Assembly: GCA_963853835.1 (NCBI GenBank)
Contig: OY970833.1
Location: forward strand, 21,484,974-21,548,973
Direction of reading: 5' to 3'
Origin: Calendula officinalis
Taxonomy: Eukaryota > Streptophyta > Magnoliopsida > Asterales > Asteraceae
Length of the DNA stretch: 64,000 nucleotides
This document shows, piece after piece, positions 47,406-58,045 of the stretch. The position numbers were made by a program, and so were the translations under genes. Every line of letters begins with the position of its first letter. The first letter of the stretch is position 1. The notes below the pieces were generated by a model. The model saw only the letters and a list, made by a program, of their open reading frames with translations, had not been told where the DNA came from and did no database searches.

Positions 47406-50400
47406 ATGGGTTCACAAAACGGGCTACATCTGCTTGTTTTTCAAATCCTACTAGCGGTTACAACCGTGTTTTCCGATAGTGGTGAAATCACAACCCTTAT
47501 GAAGTTCAAAAGTTCACTTTTGAACACGCAAGCACTAGCCGATTGGAACCCGAGTGTTGAACCGTGTAACCTCGACAAAGAGAATTGGACGGGCGTTATA
47601 TGTGGAAAAGAGGGTCGTGTGTTCGGGTTACAGCTCGAGAATATGGGTTTAACCGGGCCAATAGACATGGACACGTTGGCCCGGTTGCCAGGGATTCGAA
47701 CCCTGAGTTTTGCAAACAACAGTTTTCAAGGCCCGATGCCCGATGTGAGTAAAATTGGTCTCCTACGGGGAATTTATTTGTCTAATAATAATTTTTCGGG
47801 GGTGATTAGGGATGATATGTTTTCGGGAATGAGCTCAATGAGGAAAGTAAAGCTCCAAGATAACAAGTTTACGGGTTGGATTCCGGGTTCGCTTACGGGG
47901 TTGGGCATTCTTGTTCATTTAGAAATGCAAGATAATGAATTTGAAGGAGAGATTCCAGATTTTGAGCAGAAAAACTTGAAAGTGAATTTTGCAAATAATA
48001 GACTTTCGGGTGCGGTACCTCCTGGGCTCAAGAACCAGGATCCGAGCTCATTTGCGGGTAAGAATTTTTTCGTTTATAACCTTTATAGTATTATAATTCA
48101 ATCATCATTTTGTAACAAAATGATAAGTTCTATGGATTATGCTTTCGTACTTGTGCGCGTGCATTAACATATTTTTTTTTTGTTGCATTTTACGGTTTAA
48201 AATAACTTACTTTCGCAAATGTTATTGTATTTTCATTGTATTTGACCCGGTTTAAATCATAATTGTAAGTATATATGTAACGAAATTACGATTCGTGCAC
48301 TATGAATAAAATAAAATATGCATACTAATATTTTTTGGTGGAATTTAAACGTTCTCCTAATTAATCTCGTGAAACAACAATATATTTTTTGAATATGTAA
48401 TCTATAGAAAAAAAATCAAACACACACTTTGAAAGTGGAAAGCACGTTGTGCAAATAGCATCATTTGACTTAAAAGGCCAAATGTAAGACACATTATAGA
48501 ATAACATTGTTAAATCTTAAAATTGTGGGATCATTACAGAAAAACATTGCTTTATCTAACTTGATACAATGTATAATCGACTCGAATTGAGTTGATATAG
48601 AATCAAGCTTAATCTCAACTCAATTATGAAGTGAAACTCGTCTTGAATTTGAGCTTGCCTTTATTTTCAAGCTCGAGTCAATTAAATAATAAATACTTTC
48701 GAGCTCGACTCGATTCGGTCATCAATATAATATATCGATTAACTCGATATTTTTAAGCTTGACATGACTCAGTTCGATACTTTCGAGCTCGACTCGATTA
48801 AAAAATACACATACATAAAGGGTGAAAATATAAAATTGAACAAACTCGATTAGACTTGCAAGCCTTATGAGCTAGATATTTTCACACTGGAACTCAACTC
48901 AAAATTCTGTTCAAGTAGCTCGAGCTCGACGACCTGACTTAAATCGAGTTGATTTCAAATATTTTGCGAATCGATCTTGAGTAACTCACGAGTTAAAGTA
49001 GACTCGTTTACACTCTCATACAAGACCTTTGGACACATAACTAATTTGTGAACCAACTATTGTAAAATCGGGTTGCTTATTATCCTAAATGCATGATTTC
49101 TAAAATATTTCGACCTTTTTATGATTGTGAAAGAATTGTAGTACCCAAAGTCTGAATTTCAGGATACTTAGTGGCGGACCCAGAGAAATAGTTGAGGGGT
49201 GTCACCGGTTGCACATTTTTTTCTTAGGGGTTGCACCTACACTAATAAAAAGAAAATTTAAAAATTTTAACACTATTTTTACACTATTCGGAAAAGTTTC
49301 AGGGGTTGCACGCCGGGCACCATACTAGGTCCTCCCCTGAGGATACTAACTTTTAAATATGATAGCAACCATACACTCAAGATCTCTGGTTTACTATTGT
49401 GTCACAAACTTGACAGAGGCATTTCGTTTGGCCCGTGCAGGTAACAACGTATGTGGTCAACCCGTAACCACCCGGTGCAAGATTTCCAAGAAGAAACACA
49501 CTCAAAAAACATTAATCATCGCCATCGTTGTCATCGGGATTCTATCAATCATATTCATCTCATTACTCATCTTCGGAGCACGAAGAACACCCAAAAACGA
49601 ATACAAAAAACACCAAACAACAAAACTAAACAAGAACAATCCTTACAGAACAAGCACAAATGACATCCAAATGCATAGTGATGAAGAAGAGAACTACAAA
49701 CGACCTCAAAATGGAGAAAGTCTTCAGTTTGTGAGGAATGATAGACAACGGTTTGAGTTACAAGATCTTTTACGGGCTTCGGCTGAAGTTTTGGGTGGTG
49801 GGAGTTTTGGGTCGTCGTATAAGGCGGCATTGTATGGCGGTCCGGCGGTGGTGGTGAAGAGGTTTAGGGAGATGAATAGTGTGAGAAAAGAAGAGTTTTA
49901 TGTGCATTTGACTAGACTTGGAAGATTTTCACACCCTAATTTGCTTCCACTTGTGGCTTTCTATTACAAGAAAGATGAGAAGCTTTTGATCTCGGATTTT
50001 GCGGAAAATGGCAGCTTGGCTAGTCACCTTCATGGTATGTTCCCTAATATCATGTCGATTTTGGGTTTACCCGAAATATTTTTTTATTTTTAACTTCTTT
50101 TATAACATGATTTGGTACTTGTACAAGTAGGGCTGTCAAATTATTCTATCGTTTCGTGTTTTTGGGTAACACGACAAGATACGAATTCGTTTTTCTCAAC
50201 ACGAAAATAACGCGACACGAAGTCGTGTTACATTTTGCTAACACGAACACGACCCAATTAAAAACCGATAAACACGACAACACGAGTTAAATAACAAAAA
50301 TATCAAATTCTTACTTAATACTCCGTACGTGCTGAAAAACCGACAAACACGACAAAAAAAAAAAGCATAAATTTCTAAATGTACCCAAAAATCATAACTA

Positions 50401-51221
50401 TCGTGTTAATTTCATGTTAATCTCTGAACACGAACACGACACAAATTCAAATTTCGATTTCATCTCGTTTTGTGTAATTTTGTTGTTAGGTTAGTCAAAC
50501 CCTTTTTTTACTTTAGCTAAACGATGTCGTCTTGAACCCTTTCTATATTTATGACAAACTTACAGGTAAACGGAAACCAAAGGAATCAGGATTAGATTGG
50601 CCAACACGACTAAACATAATCAAAGGCATAGCAAAAGGTCTCGAATATCTCTACAACGAGCTCCCACACCTAACCTTACCTCACGGCCACCTCAAATCAT
50701 CCAACGTTCTTCTCGACACCACCTTCACCCCACTTCTCGCCGATTACGCCCTAAATCCAATCGTCAACAAACACCATGCTCGAGAATTCATGGTCGCATA
50801 CAAGTCGCCGGAGTTCACCTACCACGGCCGGACCACCAGCAAAACCGACGTCTGGTGCCTCGGGATCCTGATTCTGGAACTCCTAACCGGGAAGTTTCCG
50901 GCGAATTATCTTAAACACGGGAAAGGGGATCTGGAGACGTGGGTTAATTCGGTGGTTCGAGAAGAGTGGACCGGTGAAGTGTTTGATAAGGATATGAAAG
51001 GGGTGAGGAATTGTGAGGGTGAGATGTTGAAGTTATTGAAAATTGGGATGAGTTGTTGTGAGTGGAACGTCGATCGGCGGTGGGATTTGGAAACGGCGGT
51101 GGCGAAGATCGGGGAATTGAAAGAAACGGGCGGCGATGAAGAGTATTCGTCTTGTGCGAGTGTGAGTGATGGAGACGGTTATTCTTCTTTTTTCTCGTTT
51201 TCTCATTCTGTCGCTGGGTAG
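47406..51221 (+). CDS. PRK: Pollen receptor-like kinase (LRR-RLK, PRK type), 3 exons
   Basis: Exons 47406-48057, 49441-50034 and 50566-51221 join in frame (GT-AG, both introns at a Gly codon) to 633 residues, matching plant PRK length. Residues 1-23 form a signal peptide. An LRR N-terminal cap (LMKFKSSLLN...LADWNP, WTGVIC) precedes about five LRRs (LSFANNSFQGPMPD, IYLSNNNFSGVI, VKLQDNKFTGWIP, LEMQDNEFEGEIP). Residues 241-264 form a transmembrane helix. The kinase domain has a Gly-rich loop at 336-344 (GGGSFGSSY) and Lys at 357. The catalytic loop reads HGHLKSSN (455-462) where active kinases have HRD, and the DFG position reads ADY (474-476). These changes are typical of PRKs and suggest a pseudokinase. 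PRKs act at the pollen-tube membrane with ROP-GEFs in tip growth and guidance; that role is from the family. The exact paralogue is not assigned. Confidence 0.9.
48560..49015. mobile_element. CGAGCTCGACTCG-rich element in PRK intron 1
   Basis: Facing runs of GAGCTCGACTCGATT and its complements between ATCGACTCGAATTGAGTTG and AAGTAGACTCGTTTACACTC. Similar sequence is at 54800-55025. Termini are approximate and no target duplication was found. Confidence 0.4.
49165..49345. repeat. GGCGGACCCAG...AGGTCCTCCCCT repeat in PRK intron 1
   Basis: Begins AGTGGCGGACCCAGAGAAAT and ends ACTAGGTCCTCCCCT. A related copy at about 59180-59340 ends GATAGGTCCTCCCCT and shares GGGGTATCA/GGGTGTCACC, TTCGGAAAA and GGGTTGCAC phrases. 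Class is uncertain. Confidence 0.45.
50128..50515. mobile_element. ACACGAC-rich element in PRK intron 2
   Basis: The left end GGGCTGTCAAATTATTC and arms of ACACGACA/GTCGTGTT match the style of the nested element at 23545-23932. The right end is degraded. The splice sites of the intron are unaffected. Confidence 0.5.
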
Positions 51222-52533
51222 CCCTAAAAATGTAATGTGTTTCAGATGCCTTATTTTTTTATACGATTTTTTTTTTTTAATTTATGATATGAAATTGGTT
51301 ATGATTTGTTGTAGTAGTGACAACGGGTTTTGTCTAGTTGTTTGATTTCGACCTTTGAAGAGAGGGCTGAGGTTGAATTATAGTCATAGATGTAACACTT
51401 TAATGCTTAAAGTCATTAAAATTTGTATTATTTTTATAAATAAAAGATGTTTTTTACTTAGAGCATAAAGCAACGAACCGCGTCACTAGTCCTGTTTTTA
51501 TAAATAAAATTATGAACAACTTGACGGATAATACAATTCAGATTGAACGTCAAAGGAAGCGACTATTTTCACTCAACAACAACAAAATCATCGATCTGCG
51601 TGCTACCTAAGAACACGATCCTTTCACTCAACAACAGCCCCATCGCATCGCGCCTCTCATCTCCGGCGCCGGAGATTGTGGCGAAGAAACTGAAACGTTG
51701 AGGTTTTGCTCAAATTCAAATCGTGAGTTTTCTAGGGCTAGAGGTGAGGAAGCAATTGAGCATTGCTCAATTGAGGTGGTTATGGTGGGAGAAATTGGTG
51801 AAGGTTAGAGGAGGTAGGATAATAGGTTGAGGGAGTACTGAAAGAAATGAACGCCATTGTTGTAATGTGTGAGGTTTTGAAATGTAGGGAAGCACCAAAC
51901 CTATTTCAACCAAAAAAAACATTGCTCTAATAAATAGTGGTCATTTTATAAAAATAAAAACTTTAGTGACAATTTATTTAATTCCTAAGTGTATTACCTT
52001 TCAAAAATAACCGAAAATCCGAAACCCGGATACCTGAAAATATGGGTACCTGAAAATCCGGGTACCCGGATTTCGGGTAACCGGTCTTCGGATATCAAAT
52101 ACGGGTAGTGTTTTTCTAAAAATCCGGGTAATCGGGTACCCGGTATCCGAATTTTATTTTTCCAACTTTTTTATATATATAATTTTTATATTATTATTAG
52201 ACATTAATTATCATTAGATATAGGCATATGGTTGACTACTTTTAATAAATGTCCAAAATCTAAAACTCTATATCAATTTTCACGTACAAATCATCTCATT
52301 CTCGCCTCCGTCGTTGAACCATGATTTTGAATCATTGAATATCTTTAAAGATTTGGTCAGATTCATTATTAGAAACGATTTTTTCTTCAAAAGAAATCAT
52401 AACATGAATTTTAAATAACAAATCTACTATCCGAATTTTCGGGTACCCGAATTTCCGGATACCTGGTTTTGAACAACCCTAGTTAACTTATCCCATTCTA
52501 AACTTCCATTGTTCTACTCTGCGGAACACATAA
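51222..52533. other. PRK-TyrRS intergenic region with a CCGGGTACCC-rich element
   Basis: 52020-52490 carries facing runs of GGGTACCCGGATTTTCGG and complements, ending GAACAACCCTAGTT. It is an old inverted-repeat element without a clear left terminus. The rest (51480-51900) has CTCCGGCGCCGGAGA and short frames but no supported gene. Confidence 0.4.
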
Positions 52534-52550
52534 ATGGCGGCCGCTGCCGC
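52534..52550 (+). other. Former first codons of the TyrRS gene, now cut off by a transposon
   Basis: ATGGCGGCCGCTGCCGC (52534-52550) encodes MAAAA. Removing the hAT element and one copy of its 8-bp duplication puts this ATG in frame with the ATG at 52898, separated by Ala codons. It was probably the original start of the transit peptide. Now translation from it runs into the element and stops after 60 codons. Confidence 0.6.
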
Positions 52551-52888
52551 TAGGGGTGAGCATTTGGACCGAAAAAACCGAACCGAACCGAAAACCGACC
52601 GAAACCGAACCGAACCGAAACCGATAACATGTTATCGGTTCGGTTTCGGTTTTCAAAATTCATCGTTATCGGTTATCGGTTCGGTTTGGTTCGGTTCGGT
52701 TTTCGGAAAAGTATGAACATTTGGCCTAAAATAACCGAACCGAACCGAAAACCGACCGAAACCGAACCGAACCGAAACCGATAACATGTTATCGGTTCGG
52801 TTTCGGTTTTGAAAATTCATCGTTATCGGTTATCGGTTCTATCGGTTCGGTTCGGTTCGGTTCGGTTTTGGCCCGATAATCACCCCTA
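52551..52888. mobile_element. hAT-type MITE inserted in the TyrRS start region
   Basis: The 8-mer GCTGCCGC flanks it exactly (52543-52550 and 52889-52896). The ends TAGGGGTGAGCATTTGG and GATAATCACCCCTA are inverted. The interior is almost wholly facing AACCGAACCG/CGGTTCGGTT runs around ATAACATGTTAT. At 338 bp it has no coding capacity. The right edge lies one base before the ATG at 52898. Confidence 0.9.
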
Positions 52889-52897
52889 GCTGCCGCT

Positions 52898-54346
52898 ATG
52901 CTAAGAACAACCTTCTTCAATCTCAAACCTAATTACAAATTCCCAATTTCATCTCTACTTCAATCTCCGTTCACCCATTCATTTCCCAAAAGAAAAATCC
53001 TGCACCACAACAGCCGGCATTACCAATCCACCCGCAATTTCTCCTCAAACGCTACCCGCCCGAACGTCGTCGAAATCCTTGAAGAAAGAGGTTTGCTTGA
53101 ATCCCTCACTGGAGAAAACCTCCGGTCAATTTGCTCCGATTCATCTCTAAGAGTATACTGCGGTTTCGACCCTACCGCCGAAAGCCTCCACCTTGGAAAC
53201 CTCATCGGAATCATCGTCCTCTCATGGTTCATACGTTGCGGCCACTCCGCCGTCGCACTCGTCGGCGGCGCCACCGGTCGCGTTGGAGATCCCTCCGGTA
53301 AGTCACTCGAACGGCCCGAACTTGATATACAAACCCTAGAACGTAACATTTCCGGCATCTCCGATACAATTATCAAAATCCTGGACCGAATTGACAACAG
53401 TAGTGATTCAAATTCAGTTAGGGTTTTGAATAATTACGATTGGTGGAAAGATGTTAAATTACTTGATTTCTTAAAAGATGTCGGGAGATTTGCTAGGGTT
53501 AATTCAATGATGGCTAAAGAAAGTGTAAAAAGAAGATTAGAATCATCAGATCAAGGATTAAGTTACACAGAATTCACATATCAACTTCTACAAGGTTACG
53601 ATTTCGTCCATTTATTCAGAAACGAAAATGTCACAATTCAAATTGGGGGATCAGATCAATGGGGGAATATAACATCAGGAACAGAACTAATTCGAAAACT
53701 TCATCAATCTGATTCTGTTTACGGTCTCACATTCCCATTATTATTAAAATCAGACGGAACAAAATTTGGGAAATCTGAAGATGGTGCAATTTGGTTATCA
53801 CCATCGATGCTATCACCGTACAAATTATATCAGTATTTCTTTTCAGTTCCTGATGCTGATGTTGTTCGGTTCTTAAAGATTCTTACTTTTTTGAGTCTGG
53901 ATGAGATAAACGAGATAGAATCGGGCATGAAGAAAAACGGGTATGTACCGAATTCAGCCCAGATTCGGTTAGCTGAAGAAGTGACCGGTTTTGTTCACGG
54001 GTCGGATGGTTTAGAGGAAGCAATTAAAGCAACTGAAGCTTTGAGACCGGGTTCTGAGACCCGATTGGATTGGAAGACAATTGTGGGGATTGCAGAGGAT
54101 GTTCCTTCGTGTTGTTTGGGTTATGATTGTGTTTTGGGTGTTTGTGTTGTTGATTTGTCGGTTTCTACGGGTTTGATTGATAGTAAATCGGCTGCAAGAC
54201 GGTTATTGAAACAGGGTGGATTGTATTTGAATAATCAAAGAGTTGATAATGAAGGGAAGAAGATTGAGGTTGGTGATATTGTTGATGGGAAAGTTTTGTT
54301 GTTGTCTGCTGGAAAGAAGAATAAGATGGTTGTAAGAATAGGTTGA
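52898..54346 (+). CDS. Organellar tyrosyl-tRNA synthetase (bacterial type), single exon
   Basis: The frame has 482 residues. The first about 55 are basic, Ser/Asn-rich and act as an organelle targeting peptide by family precedent. Class I motifs are HLGN at 98-101 (HIGH type) and KFGKS at 289-293 (KMSKS type). GGSDQWGN gives the tyrosine/ATP pocket, and VYCGFDPTAESLHLG is family-typical. The last about 65 residues form an S4-like RNA-binding domain (SAARRLLKQGGLYLNNQRV). It charges tRNA-Tyr in chloroplasts and mitochondria; the Arabidopsis counterpart is an essential embryo gene. ATG 52898 is the only in-frame start after the hAT insertion. The older start at 52534 added about six residues, mainly Ala, so targeting may survive. 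Confidence 0.92.
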   Translation: MLRTTFFNLKPNYKFPISSLLQSPFTHSFPKRKILHHNSRHYQSTRNFSSNATRPNVVEILEERGLLESLTGENLRSICSDSSLRVYCGFDPTAESLHLGNLIGIIVLSWFIRCGHSAVALVGGATGRVGDPSGKSLERPELDIQTLERNISGISDTIIKILDRIDNSSDSNSVRVLNNYDWWKDVKLLDFLKDVGRFARVNSMMAKESVKRRLESSDQGLSYTEFTYQLLQGYDFVHLFRNENVTIQIGGSDQWGNITSGTELIRKLHQSDSVYGLTFPLLLKSDGTKFGKSEDGAIWLSPSMLSPYKLYQYFFSVPDADVVRFLKILTFLSLDEINEIESGMKKNGYVPNSAQIRLAEEVTGFVHGSDGLEEAIKATEALRPGSETRLDWKTIVGIAEDVPSCCLGYDCVLGVCVVDLSVSTGLIDSKSAARRLLKQGGLYLNNQRVDNEGKKIEVGDIVDGKVLLLSAGKKNKMVVRIG

Positions 54347-54428
54347 TGTGTTTTGTTTTTTGACATTTAATTGTAGTTGCATAGGTAGTATTTCCGTTAA
54401 ATTGAATTGAAAATGAAATTGAAATATA

Positions 54429-54741
54429 CTTCCTCCAATTTAAAATAAGTGATACATTGTTGGTTTCACGGTTTTTGAGGCAAAATATGATAATGATAAT
54501 TAAATTAGATTAATTGGATGGTTAGTGGGGAATGAGTCCCACAAATTTTGAATAAAGTAAGGTTAATGATGTTTAAAAGTAAAAGTAAGGGTAAAGATGT
54601 CATTTCACTTTATTAAAGTAGATAGTTAGTGGATGTGGGTCCCACAACTTTTTACCAAATAAGGTAAGGTTTTAAAGTGTATCACTTATTTTGATACACC
54701 CAAATATAGAAAGTGTATCACCTATTTTAAATCGGAGGAAG
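54429..54741. mobile_element. Stowaway-like MITE downstream of TyrRS
   Basis: TA-flanked. Ends CTTCCTCCAATTTAAAATAAG and CTATTTTAAATCGGAGGAAG, with the interior as in 17860, 22256 and 45359. It starts about 80 bp after the TyrRS stop and may lie in its 3' UTR. Confidence 0.8.
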
Positions 54742-54799
54742 TATATAATATGAAAGCCGAATATATATCATATCTTATTTGTAAGGTGACACACGAACT

Positions 54800-55025
54800 A
54801 CTCGAGACCGACTTAAGAATTACTTGGAATCAACTCGTTATAAACCGAGTCGAGCTCGAGCTACTAGAGTAGGGTTTTGAGCTGAGTTCCCTAAGCCTAA
54901 TCAAACTTCCATTAAATTACCATATTAACCTTTTTTATATACATTATTATATATGTATACCTTACCCTACTTCTCAATTATAGTAACTCCACTCAAGTTT
55001 TAGGTATCAAGTCGAGCTCGAGAAA
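54800..55025. mobile_element. CGAGCTCGAG-rich element remnant
   Basis: GAGTCGAGCTCGAGCTACTA and later AAGTCGAGCTCGAGAAATTG face each other. It is similar in style to the element in PRK intron 1. No target duplication was found. Confidence 0.35.
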
Positions 55026-55322
55026 TTGTTATCTAGGAAAAAACGGCTTTTTTAGTAGAATATGCAATGAGTAATGGAATGTGTGCCATTGATTTGTGCA
55101 TATTTGTGTCTACCAATTGGATCATGACAAGTATCAAAATTAAGAGATAATATGAAAAGAGAAGACTAATGGATGACACATGTCAAGTTTAGAAATGAGT
55201 AGTCAAATGGGCAGGTACAAATGGTAAGCACAAATATCATTTCTCATATGCAATATGAGGGTCAAAACAACATATTAGGGTCAAGACTAACGATTTCACT
55301 CAGCTTAATTACACCTAGTACT

Positions 55323-55643
55323 GAATTTTTGGAAACAGCAAATGATATCAACGGAAGCCTACTCACAATTTTCCAACGAGCACTCCGGGTTCGAGTTCCT
55401 TTACAATACAAACCCAACCACCATAGGGATTTCCAGGATTCGAACTCTACTGAATTTTTGGAAACAGCAAATGATATCAACGGAAGCCTACTCACAATTT
55501 TCCAACGAGCACTCCGGGTTCGAGTTCCTTTACAATACAAACCCAACCACCATAGGGATTTCCAGGATTCGAACTCCAGACCTCACACCTTATCTGGGAG
55601 TAAAACCCGTACTTCAATACAGCTGAGTTAGACATCATTTGAT
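55323..55643 (-). mobile_element. tRNA-derived SINE with a 129-bp internal tandem duplication
   Basis: On the minus strand the head has TAACTCAGCTG (A-box-like) and GGAGTTCGAATCC (B-box-like), about 45 bases apart. ACCTAGTACT flanks both sides (55313-55322 and 55644-55653). The body, CTGAATTTTTGGAAACAGCA to GGATTCGAACTC, is present twice, 55321-55449 and 55450-55578, with no difference that I could see. Long frames across it are products of the repeat length. Confidence 0.75.
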
Positions 55644-55872
55644 ACCTAGTACTAAATGGGACATAAAAACATGATCATCATCCATTCCATAGTAGAAAAT
55701 ATGTATGGTTCAGCAGATGAACATATGTTTGATAAGCAAAACCAGACATAAAAACATGATCATCATCCATACTAGAAACAACTAAAACAAAATTGAATCG
55801 AAAAGGTAATAACAACTGATATTTCAAACAAAACAATATTGAAAATTGATTCAACACATGTTTAGAAGCAGT

Positions 55873-57050
55873 CTACTTCTTTTCTTCTTTCTCGGCCTCT
55901 GCAGCCCTCTTGAGTCTTGCACCCAAATGACGTTTGTTTGTTCTCTCCAAACGCAACTTAGAATAAGCATTAAATGCTTTCATTTCTTCTGTCACTTTCA
56001 CTAATTCAACCGCCACCTTCTCCCTGACAATGGGAAGTACTGCTCCTTGAACCTGGGTGGCACTCACAAGCTCCTCTGCCGTCGAATCACCAGCCTGATT
56101 TACAAAAATAAAAAAAAAATAAAAAAAATTGAAAAGTTGTAATACATTAAACTTAGAGTAAATTACACGGATGGTCCTTTAAATTTATAGCAAATTTCAC
56201 AAATGGTCCTTTAGTTTCAAAAATTACACCAATGGTCCTTAATTCTAAAAGGTTTTTCACCGATGAATGGTCCTTTAGTAATTAACGTCAGTTAGTGTAA
56301 AGGACCATCGGTGAAAAACCTTTCAGAATTAAGGACCATCGGTGTAATTTTTGAAACTAAATGACCATTTATGAAATTTGCTATAAACTAAAAGGACCAT
56401 CCGTGTAATTTACTCTTAAACTTAATATGATAATAATTATTTCAATTTTCAAGCTAATAAAGCAAAGAATGAAAATGCAAGTTTACCTTCATCTTTCTAG
56501 CCCGTCTTGGGAAAATGACCAATTTAGCCTTGAATGTTTTAAGCCTCTGGACATTGGCTTGAAGACCTTCCAATGAACGGTTCCTGCGACGATGGTCAAC
56601 AGCAATGCCAATAGTTGGAGCAAGTTTCTTTGGAATTCCTGCAGACTGGTCAAACATACAACATAATTTTGTAAAACAAAACCCTAATTATCAACACACC
56701 AAAACATGTTTTAGGTCTAATGGTAATTGTACCTTTAATTCCTCAAGAGAAAATCCTCGGCCCTCCCTAAGTTTCATGTTATATTTTAGGGTTTGCCCGT
56801 GAACTTGAGGGCGAAGTTTGCCAGCTGGCCTTGGGAAATCCTTCACAGCTTTTGCTTGTCTAGCTGAAAATTAATTTAACAATAACAATATTTAATTACT
56901 GAATTCTATTTATATTGAAAGATTCATAAAGCAGCACTAACCATTTCTTCTCCTTGTTTTGCGGGCGGGCTGGTTAAACCATGTTTTAACATAGTTTTGC
57001 CAGTGCTTTTTGAAGTGGCCGTTTGGGATAACATTGTTATGTTTCACCAT
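55873..57050 (-). CDS. RPL13: 60S ribosomal protein L13 (eL13), 4 coding exons
   Basis: Exons 57050-56942, 56863-56733, 56645-56487 and 56094-55873 join GT-AG to 206 residues, the usual plant length. It starts MVKHNNVIPNGHFKKHWQNY, continues VKTWFNQPARKTRRR, then RPAGKLRPQVHGQTLKYN, AGIPKKLAPTIGIAVDHRRR and VIFPRRARKMK, and ends with a Lys/Glu-rich tail (AEAEKEEKK). All are eL13 features; the protein binds rRNA in the large subunit. A further intron lies in the 5' UTR (57058-57672, GT-AG), a common pattern in plant ribosomal-protein genes. Intron 3 holds a Mutator-type MITE. Confidence 0.95.
56156..56415. mobile_element. Mutator-type MITE in an RPL13 intron, 9-bp target duplication
   Basis: TTAAACTTA flanks it exactly (56147-56155 and 56416-56424). 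Ends GAGTAAATTACACGGATGG and CCATCCGTGTAATTTACTC are perfect inverted repeats, and the internal ATGGTCCTTTAGTTTCAAAA is mirrored. It is the same family as the element in the REI1 intron at 20030 but shorter. Confidence 0.88.
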
Positions 57051-57672
57051 GATTTATCTGCAAAATCTTTAAACAATTATTAGCAGTTACATTGACCAGA
57101 CTTTATAAAAGTCCAAATTAACAAATATTCATACAAAACTTAACCATTCTACAAAAACTGGAATTTTCAACTTCGCATGTAGCTTTATAAGTGCAAAAAT
57201 GATTAAAATTGAAAATATATTCAGAATTTCGTCAAATTCTTAGTTTTTACCGTACATCCAGTATCAAAATATATTCATGTTTTAGCACGAGGTGTTGTTA
57301 AGGTGATCAATTTCTAAGGAAAGTAATGAAATTAACTTCAAAACAATCTTCACCTCAGCAAATATGAATCATCTTAATGTAATTTAATCAAAATAACGTC
57401 ATTTTTAATGTAAGCAATTAAAATGTAACATAAAAATTGCACACAGAAACAAAGTAAATCTAAAACACAATTCAATGTTTATACATCGTTATGCTAAATC
57501 TTCTAAAACGAGATAGCTTCACCAAAAATCAACACGAAAACCTACAACAATCATACACACATAGAAAATCTGCTGTCTACGAATTATAATCGCAGCATGT
57601 AACAATTTCAGTTACAAACCCTAACAATTTTCATAAATCAGACATCTGGAAATGTTAAGTGTTCGAGCATAC

Positions 57673-57830
57673 CTGAGTTAGGGATTCGGCTACACAGGTG
57701 CAATGCGGCGAATTTGGGGAGTGTTTAGCAGGAATGATTATAAAGACAAGTAAAACCCTACATAAATCGATGGTATTTTATTTGTTTAGATTGGGCTTCA
57801 CATTTGTATATAAGGCCAGGCCCAAAACAA
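57673..57830 (-). promoter_or_regulatory. RPL13 5' UTR exon and promoter motifs
   Basis: On the minus strand, TGGGCC (57819-57824, site II type) is followed by a TATA-like TTATATA, then TAGGGTTTTA (57751-57760, telo-box-like) and the 5' UTR exon ending CTAACTCAG before GTATGC. Site II plus telo-box is a known pairing in plant ribosomal-protein promoters. The transcription start itself is inferred. Confidence 0.5.
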
Positions 57831-57889
57831 CTCATGCTTTCACATGTAGGCCTAATATTGAATTGAAAATAACTTGCGAATAATATTAT

Positions 57890-58045
57890 TTTTTAACGAA
57901 AAAACAAATAATAAAATAATTTTTTTTTAAAATTTTAATTATTTTTGTAAGTACCAAATGACCAAAATATCCCTTCATGTATAAATTATGTGATTGATAT
58001 TAACTATTACGTTTCATTGATCAATGGTTGAGATTTGGACTATAT
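57890..58045. mobile_element. One-ended copy of the AAATCTCAACC inverted-repeat family
   Basis: AAATGACCAAAATATCCCTTC ... GATCAATGGTTGAGATTTGGAC corresponds to the right arm of the element at 28362-29311, including the preceding T/A-rich tract. No left arm was found. Confidence 0.5.

Noticed and set aside
52534..52716. 60-codon frame starting MAAAAA
   Set aside because: Runs from the old TyrRS start into the hAT element; not an independent gene.
55221..55631. 136-codon frame with an internal duplication
   Set aside because: Lies over the SINE with a 129-bp tandem repeat; the protein repeat mirrors the DNA repeat.
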